Assembly: GCA_023399295.1 (NCBI GenBank) | Contig: JAEWQF010000005.1 | Span: 1 to 56,335 of the forward strand | From: Bacteroidota bacterium | GTDB lineage: Bacteria > Bacteroidota > Bacteroidia > Bacteroidales > Dysgonomonadaceae | DNA length: 56,335 nucleotides | Direction: 5' to 3' | In this document: positions 51,311 to 56,335 of the stretch, one piece after another | How positions within the stretch are numbered: position 1 is the first letter of the stretch | How the letters are laid out: each line of letters starts with the position of its first letter | The notes under the pieces: generated by a model | The model's input: only the letters and a program-made list of their open reading frames with translations | Told to the model about the DNA's origin: nothing | Database searches by the model: none | Position numbers and translations under genes: made by a program

Positions 51311-52324
51311 TTATTTGCTTTTCAATGCTTCAAAAACCAGCTTCTCCAGCTCTTCACCCAGCTCGGGATTGTCGCGCACGGCCAACTTGGCAGCATCGCG
51401 TCCCTGTCCCAGCTTGGTGTCGTTGTAACTGTACCAGGAGCCACTCTTTTTGATGATGTTCAGTTCCGATCCCAGGTCGATGATCTCACCGGTACGGGAG
51501 ATTCCTTCACCATACATGATGTCGAACTCCGCTTTGCGGAAGGGAGGAGCTACCTTGTTCTTCACCACCCTGACACGGGTGGGACGACCTATTTGCTCTT
51601 CACCATCCTTAATGGGAGAACCGTTTCCACGGATGTCGAGGCGTACCGATGCATAGAACTTGAGGGCGTTTCCACCGGTGGTGGTCTCGGGGTTTCCAAA
51701 CATCACACCGATCTTCTCACGCAGCTGGTTGATGAAGATGCAGGTGGTGTTGGTCTTGCTGATGGCCGATGTGAGCTTGCGCAAGGCTTGCGACATCAGT
51801 CGTGCCTGCAGGCCCACATTAGAGTCGCCCATATCTCCTTCAATCTCTTTCTTAGGGGTGAGTGCCGCAACTGAGTCGATGACGATGATGTCGACGGCGG
51901 AGGAGCGGATCAGCTGCTCGGCGATCTCGAGTGCCTCCTCACCGCTGCTGGGTTGGGAGATAAGCAGTGCATCGGTATCGACACCCAGCTTCTCCGCATA
52001 GAAGCGGTCGAAGGCATGTTCTGCATCGATAAAGGCGGCGACCCCTCCAGCCTTCTGCGCTTCGGCAATTGCATGGATGGCCAGCGTGGTCTTTCCCGAT
52101 GATTCCGGGCCATAGATTTCAATCACCCTGCCGCGTGGATATCCACCCACACCCAGTGCGACGTTCAAGCCGATGGAGCCGGAAGAGATGACAGGCATCT
52201 CCTCGATCTTCTCATCGCCCATCATCATGATCGATCCTTTCCCGTATGTCTTCTCTATCTTATCCATCGCTGCCCGCAGCGCTTTCAGCTTCTCACTGTT
52301 CTTGTTTTCTTTTTCCTGTTCCAT
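51311..52324 (-). CDS. recA: Recombinase RecA
   Basis: RecA forms filaments on single-stranded DNA for homologous recombination and the SOS response. The 337-residue protein has Walker A GPESSGKTTLAIHAIAEAQK, Walker B IIVIDSVAALTPK, loop L1 (EGDMGDSNVGLQARLMSQAL), loop L2 (NQLREKIGVMFGNPETTTGG) and the KAGSWYSY-like segment SGSWYSYNDTKLGQGRDAAK. The acidic C-terminal tail is short. No LexA-type operator was recognised in the 106 bases upstream. Confidence 0.98.
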   Translation of the reverse strand: MEQEKENKNSEKLKALRAAMDKIEKTYGKGSIMMMGDEKIEEMPVISSGSIGLNVALGVGGYPRGRVIEIYGPESSGKTTLAIHAIAEAQKAGGVAAFIDAEHAFDRFYAEKLGVDTDALLISQPSSGEEALEIAEQLIRSSAVDIIVIDSVAALTPKKEIEGDMGDSNVGLQARLMSQALRKLTSAISKTNTTCIFINQLREKIGVMFGNPETTTGGNALKFYASVRLDIRGNGSPIKDGEEQIGRPTRVRVVKNKVAPPFRKAEFDIMYGEGISRTGEIIDLGSELNIIKKSGSWYSYNDTKLGQGRDAAKLAVRDNPELGEELEKLVFEALKSK

Positions 52325-52430
52325 AATGTACTGTTGTTTATTACTCTACTTGATTCATCACCCGGTGACCCCATCACTGCCATTTCGTTCAACAGATGCT
52401 TGTCACCAAACTCAATCCCTCTCACTCCGC

Positions 52431-52892
52431 CTATTTGCTTCCCAGAATCTGTGCCGCATGGTTGCTCGTCTCCACTCCCCGTCCTTCGAGGATATGGGTG
52501 ATCACACCCTGCTCATCTGTTAAAAAGGTGGTACGTACAGTTCCCATGTATCTCTTACCCATCATTGTCTTTTCGCGCCAGACGCCGAACAGCTCCACCA
52601 ACCGTTTATCGGTATCGGCAATCAGTGTAAAAGGAAGTGAATGCTTCCCGATGAACCTCTGATGCGACGCAGCGCTGTCGATGCTGACACCTGCCACTTC
52701 GTAACCGGCCTGTTGGAGCGCACTGTACCCATCACGCAGGCTGCATGCCTGGGCGGTACAGCCGGGGGTGTTGTCCTTCGGATAAAAATAGAGTGCCAGC
52801 TTCCTGCCAGCATAATGGCTGGCTTTCACCGCCTGCCCATGTTGGTTGGTGCCCAGTTCTTCCGGTATCTTGTCTCCAATCTGTAATGCCAT
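52431..52892 (-). CDS. bcp: Thiol peroxidase, peroxiredoxin Q (Bcp)
   Basis: The 153-residue protein reduces hydroperoxides with thioredoxin. It has YFYPKDNTPGCTAQACSLRD with peroxidatic C45 and the resolving-type C50, the spacing of the atypical two-cysteine PrxQ group. FTLIADTDKRLVELFGVW and the GKRYMGTVRTTFL strand complete the thioredoxin fold. It lies between dprA and recA on the same strand. Confidence 0.95.
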   Translation of the reverse strand: MALQIGDKIPEELGTNQHGQAVKASHYAGRKLALYFYPKDNTPGCTAQACSLRDGYSALQQAGYEVAGVSIDSAASHQRFIGKHSLPFTLIADTDKRLVELFGVWREKTMMGKRYMGTVRTTFLTDEQGVITHILEGRGVETSNHAAQILGSK

Positions 52893-52971
52893 TGATTTTT
52901 ATCTAAAATGGGTTTCGTTCTCAAAGATATAAAAAATAATTCAGTTGCAACATAAGGATGCGTACCGCTTT

Positions 52972-54078
52972 TTATGCCAGTTGATAGACACCGCCCGGCA
53001 ATGCCTTTACCACATTTTTCACCTCTAGTTCGAGCAGTGTGAGGAATAGATCCGTGACAGGCAGATTCAACTCCACCGAGAGGTTGTTGACCTGCATGGT
53101 CTCGTGGATACGCAGTTGTTGACAAATATTCGCCTCCTCTTCCGTCAGTTCGGCAAACAACTCCTTCTGTACCGGAGGCGCTGTTTTTAGAGTTTCCTCC
53201 CAGCCCATGTGGGCGAGGAACTGTTTCGCACTGTATAACAGTACCGCCTGGTTGTCGGCGATGAGCCGGTTGCAGCCTTCAGACATAGGGTCCTTCACCC
53301 GCCCCGGAAGAGCAAACACCTCACGGAAGTAGGAGTTGGCAATGTCAGCCGTGGTGAGTGATCCCCCTTTCACACCCGACTCAATCACCACCACCGCGTC
53401 GGCCATGCCTGCCACGATGCGGTTGCGTTTCACAAAGTTATGCTTGTCGGGGTTGGTCTCACTGGGGAACTCGGTGAGCAACGCGCCTTTGTTCAGCATC
53501 TCCACTGCGGTCTGTCGATGTAGGGAGGGATAGATGCGATCCAGGCCATGAGCCAATACCGCCACGGTGGAGAGGCCCTCCCTGAGTGCCGTTCGGTGTG
53601 CGCAGATATCGATGCCATACGCCAACCCGCTTACGACCAGTATGTCGGGATTGCTTTCTGAAAGGTCGCGGATGAATGATTCACAGAACTGCGTTCCCTG
53701 GCGGGTGGCGTTGCGGGTGCCCACCACACTCACCACCTTGCTGCGGTTCAGGTCTGACTGGCCCCGGGCATAGAGCAGCACCGGTGCATCGATGCACTGT
53801 GTGAGGCGCTGTGGGTAGGCGGGATCGGTGAAAAAGAGGATCCGGAGATTGTGCTTTGTGGCATAAGCCAGTTCTTTTTCTGCCCGCCGCAGCACCTCCG
53901 GATTGCGGATCTCATCGATCACCTTCTCCGGTAGTCGGGGGATGGCCTTGAGTCGTTGCCTGCTCTCCCTGAAGATCGCCTCCTCATCGCCCACGATCTC
54001 CATCAGGTTGCGAGCATGCATCACCCCGACACCTTTGATCAGCGTCAGCGCGATCCGGTAGAGGCTCTTGTTGTTCAT
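52972..54078 (-). CDS. dprA: DNA-processing protein DprA
   Basis: DprA loads RecA onto incoming single-stranded DNA during transformation. The 368-residue protein has an N-terminal helical domain (about 1-70), a Rossmann-like core with SVVGTRNATRQGTQFCESF, VSGLAYGIDICAHRTAL, VLAHGLDRIYPSLH and VIESGVKGGSLTTADIAN, and a C-terminal winged-helix region (about 300-368). It is full length. It sits two genes upstream of recA, but other competence genes are not here, and dprA is also found in species not known to be transformable. Confidence 0.95.
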   Translation of the reverse strand: MNNKSLYRIALTLIKGVGVMHARNLMEIVGDEEAIFRESRQRLKAIPRLPEKVIDEIRNPEVLRRAEKELAYATKHNLRILFFTDPAYPQRLTQCIDAPVLLYARGQSDLNRSKVVSVVGTRNATRQGTQFCESFIRDLSESNPDILVVSGLAYGIDICAHRTALREGLSTVAVLAHGLDRIYPSLHRQTAVEMLNKGALLTEFPSETNPDKHNFVKRNRIVAGMADAVVVIESGVKGGSLTTADIANSYFREVFALPGRVKDPMSEGCNRLIADNQAVLLYSAKQFLAHMGWEETLKTAPPVQKELFAELTEEEANICQQLRIHETMQVNNLSVELNLPVTDLFLTLLELEVKNVVKALPGGVYQLA

Positions 54079-54170
54079 TTTTAGCAGTCAGCAGCCAGCT
54101 TTTTTTTAAAAGATTTGCGGATACAGCATTCAGCAGTGTCAGCTCTCAGATGATCGCTTGACATCAATTC

Positions 54171-54584
54171 CTAACCCATGTAATCCCTGAAAGCCTTGTC
54201 GAACAGTTCCGGTTTCGACAACTTGCCGTTCACCAGGTTGACTACCTCGATCTTCGCCTTTGCACAGACAACTCCATCCTTTTCGCGTATGATTTCCTGG
54301 TGGAAGATGTACTTCACACCGACTCGCTCCAGCTGTGTGATGGTGCAACGGAAACGATCCATCCCGATTAGCGGTGTTTTGTAGCGGATCTCCACACGCG
54401 AGACCACCGCGTCGATGCCCTCCAGGTGCAGCTCATGAAAGTTGAGTCCCACCTGCTCCAGAAACTCATGCCTTGTAACCTCAAAGTAGTGCTGATAGTT
54501 GGCATTGTTTACATGGCCCTGCGTATCGCACTCGTAATCACGCACTTTTAGCGTGTGTTCAAACAATGGTTGTGCCACATTCAC
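54171..54584 (-). CDS. Acyl-CoA thioesterase (4HBT hotdog fold, YbgC/FadM type)
   Basis: The 137-residue protein has the 4HBT motif VRDYECDTQGHVNNANYQHY with the catalytic-type aspartate and the HVNN turn, then TRHEFLEQVGLNF and VSRVEIRYKTPLIGMDRF. Such enzymes hydrolyse acyl-CoA thioesters; the chain length cannot be told. The start is a GTG at 54584 because no in-frame ATG lies near. It begins directly at the end of purL (54585), so the two are probably co-transcribed. dprA follows after 92 bases. Confidence 0.9.
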   Translation of the reverse strand: MNVAQPLFEHTLKVRDYECDTQGHVNNANYQHYFEVTRHEFLEQVGLNFHELHLEGIDAVVSRVEIRYKTPLIGMDRFRCTITQLERVGVKYIFHQEIIREKDGVVCAKAKIEVVNLVNGKLSKPELFDKAFRDYMG

Positions 54585-56335
54585 TTATTTATGTTCCTGT
54601 CTTCTCTCTTTCAACCACTCTCTCGCGTTCGCGAAAGCCTCCATCCAGGGGGTCACCTCATGTTTGCGGAACGCAAAGGGGTAGTAGGCGTTCTGCCAGG
54701 GGAAGATGGTGCGCTCCAGGTGGGGCATCATCGCCAGGTGACGGCCATCGCGCGAGCAGACGGCCGCAGTAGCATGATCGGAGCCGTTGGGGTTGCCGGG
54801 GTACTCGTCGTAGAGGTACTTTGCGGCAATGTTGTAGGCCGACTCTTCGCCGGGCAGCACGAAGCGCCCTTCGCCGTGAGCCACCCAGATGCCCATCCTG
54901 CTGCCTGCAAGGGAGCGGAACAATACCGATTCGTTCTGTGGGATCTCCACGCTCACGAAAGAGGACTCGAATTTGTGCGACAGGTTGTGCGTCATCTTTG
55001 GATGGCTTTCACCCATCTCCGGGTAGAGCAGTCCCAGCTCCATCATCAGCTGGCAACCGTTGCAGATGCCCAGGCTGAGCGTATCCTGCCGTGCGTAGAA
55101 GCTGTTGAGCGCTGCTTTTGCCTTTTCGTTGTAGCGAAAGCCGCCTGCCCACCCCTTGGCGGAGCCCAGCACGTCGGAGTTGGAGAAGCCACCACAGAAA
55201 ACGGCGAACTGTACCTCTTCGAGTGTCTCCCGTCCCGAGGTGAGGTCGGTCATGTGTACATCTTTCACGTCGAAGCCGGCCAGGTGCAGGGCGTAGGCCA
55301 TCTCCCGTTCTCCGTTGGTACCCTTTTCCCGGATGATTGCGGCAGTGAGACCACTGCGTTCCTTGCGTTCGGGATCGAGACCCAGCTCCTCCATCTTCCC
55401 GCTGAAGGAGGCGTTGAAGCTGAATTGCAGCGGTTGTTGCTTGTAGTTGGTGAAGCGGTCGGCGGCACACTTCGCACCACTCTGCTTGCGGTCGAGCAGG
55501 TAAGAGCTCCTGTACCAGACGTCACGAAGGTGGTCGATGTCGAACTCCTGCCGGAACTCCTCCCTGCCGATCACCAGCTTACGCTCTTCGGTGGGTCGTG
55601 CCACAATGGCAAAACCCACACCATAGTCGTCCAGTATCTTCTCCACCAGACGGTGGTGCTTCACCTGGATCACCACTCCCGGGTTTTCCGAGAAGAGTAT
55701 CTTGATGAGGTCGGCATGTCGGATCTTGTCGAGGTATGCCTCAACACCCCCTTCCGGATTGGCAAAGCACATCTCCAGCAGGGTGGTGACAAGACCGCCG
55801 GCGGAGATGTCGTGTCCCGCCAGGATAAGGCCGCGGCTGGTGAGTTCCTGCACGGCGGCGAAGGCATTCTTAAAATATTCGCTGTCGTTCACTGTGGGCA
55901 CCTCGTCGCCCACCCTGCCCATGGTCTGGGCGAAGGCGGAACCGCCCAGCTTAAAGGTGTCGAACGAGAAGTCGATGTAGTAGAGATAGGTGCCTTTGAT
56001 GTAAGCCAGTACCGGGCTGACGATCCGACGGATGTTTTTCACCTCGGCAGCAGCCGAGATGATCACCGTGCCGGGGGAGTAGACCTTTTCGTCGCCATAC
56101 TTTTGTGTCATGGAGAGGGAATCCTTGCCGGTAGGGATGTTGATGCCCAGCTCGGAGGCGAAGTCGGAGCAGGCTTCCACCGCCTTGTAGAGACGGGCAT
56201 CCTCACCAGGATTACGGCAGGGCCACATCCAGTTGGCGCTCAGTGAGACGCTCTGGAGACCTTCGCTGAGGGGTGCGAACACCATGTTGGTGAGTGCTTC
56301 GGAGACCGCCAGCACCGATCCTGCCGCCGGGTCAA
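54585..56335 (-). CDS. purL: Phosphoribosylformylglycinamidine synthase (partial, N-terminus outside window)
   Basis: PurL makes FGAM from FGAR, glutamine and ATP in purine synthesis. About 583 C-terminal residues are present, from the end of the second AIRS-type ATPase repeat (SLSANWMWPCRNPGEDARLY, INIPTGKDSLSMTQKY, LILAGHDISAGGLVTTLLEM) to the complete glutamine amidotransferase domain. That domain has the nucleophile in SLGICNGCQLMMELG, the VAHGEGRF strand, and the H and E of MMPHLERTIFPWQN. The fusion of synthase and amidotransferase shows the large single-chain type (about 1200-1300 aa). The frame is open to the window edge. Confidence 0.96.
   Translation of the reverse strand, partial: DPAAGSVLAVSEALTNMVFAPLSEGLQSVSLSANWMWPCRNPGEDARLYKAVEACSDFASELGINIPTGKDSLSMTQKYGDEKVYSPGTVIISAAAEVKNIRRIVSPVLAYIKGTYLYYIDFSFDTFKLGGSAFAQTMGRVGDEVPTVNDSEYFKNAFAAVQELTSRGLILAGHDISAGGLVTTLLEMCFANPEGGVEAYLDKIRHADLIKILFSENPGVVIQVKHHRLVEKILDDYGVGFAIVARPTEERKLVIGREEFRQEFDIDHLRDVWYRSSYLLDRKQSGAKCAADRFTNYKQQPLQFSFNASFSGKMEELGLDPERKERSGLTAAIIREKGTNGEREMAYALHLAGFDVKDVHMTDLTSGRETLEEVQFAVFCGGFSNSDVLGSAKGWAGGFRYNEKAKAALNSFYARQDTLSLGICNGCQLMMELGLLYPEMGESHPKMTHNLSHKFESSFVSVEIPQNESVLFRSLAGSRMGIWVAHGEGRFVLPGEESAYNIAAKYLYDEYPGNPNGSDHATAAVCSRDGRHLAMMPHLERTIFPWQNAYYPFAFRKHEVTPWMEAFANAREWLKERRQEHK

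Noticed and set aside
54555..56246. 563-codon open frame on the plus strand opposite purL
   Set aside because: It mirrors the purL codons, has His/Val/Gly-rich nonsense composition and no domain; purL on the other strand has full catalytic motifs.

Overview
The window is a Bacteroidetes chromosome segment, most likely from an anaerobic, fermentative, possibly proteolytic member of the Porphyromonadaceae/Dysgonomonadaceae type. The evidence is a SusC/SusD (RagA/RagB) pair, a GT3-type glycogen synthase, a DUF3244 protein, DUF4954, the OMP-TPR-LptC-CorC-PpiD envelope cluster, [FeFe]-hydrogenase maturases, a PPi-dependent phosphofructokinase, and Bacteroidetes promoter elements (-33 TTTG / -7 TAnnTTTG) instead of sigma70 boxes. 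The genus assignment is inference. I saw no tRNA, rRNA, CRISPR array, transposase or prophage gene.

Layout. 1-3.3 kb (-): hydG-hydF-hydE, with hydE cut by the window edge. 3.4-7.7 kb (+): dapA, a secreted M13 metallopeptidase, riboflavin synthase and a nitroreductase. 7.8-14.9 kb (+): an outer-membrane and LPS-export block (beta-barrel protein, TPR protein, LptC, CBS/CorC membrane protein, PpiD/SurA-type foldase), closed by a perfect 46-bp palindromic terminator. 15-20.9 kb: PPi-phosphofructokinase (-) divergent from 2-oxoglutarate dehydrogenase E1/E2 (+). 21-28 kb (-): UvrD/PcrA helicase, a small barrel protein, thymidine kinase, MutS and a sirtuin. 28.1-29.8 kb (+): two tandem FKBP isomerases, one without a signal peptide and one a lipoprotein.

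30-39.5 kb (+) is the most accessory-looking part. It holds a SusC/SusD transporter with a third surface lipoprotein behind an AT-rich leader of about 360 nt, then a membrane-spanning TPR regulator with a lipobox and a cytoplasmic helix-turn-helix, a small secreted DUF3244 protein and a short AraC-type regulator. A repeated TGTGTCA motif lies around the last two genes. This is the best candidate for a poorly described sensing and uptake system.

39.6-44 kb (-): glycogen phosphorylase and GT3 glycogen synthase. The synthase is divergent from mfd (+) through face-to-face promoter boxes. 47.4-56.3 kb (-): cysK, cysE, DUF4954, recA, bcp, dprA, a thioesterase and partial purL. Most of the window is core metabolism and genome maintenance, and most gene calls are secure because signature motifs are visible in the proteins.
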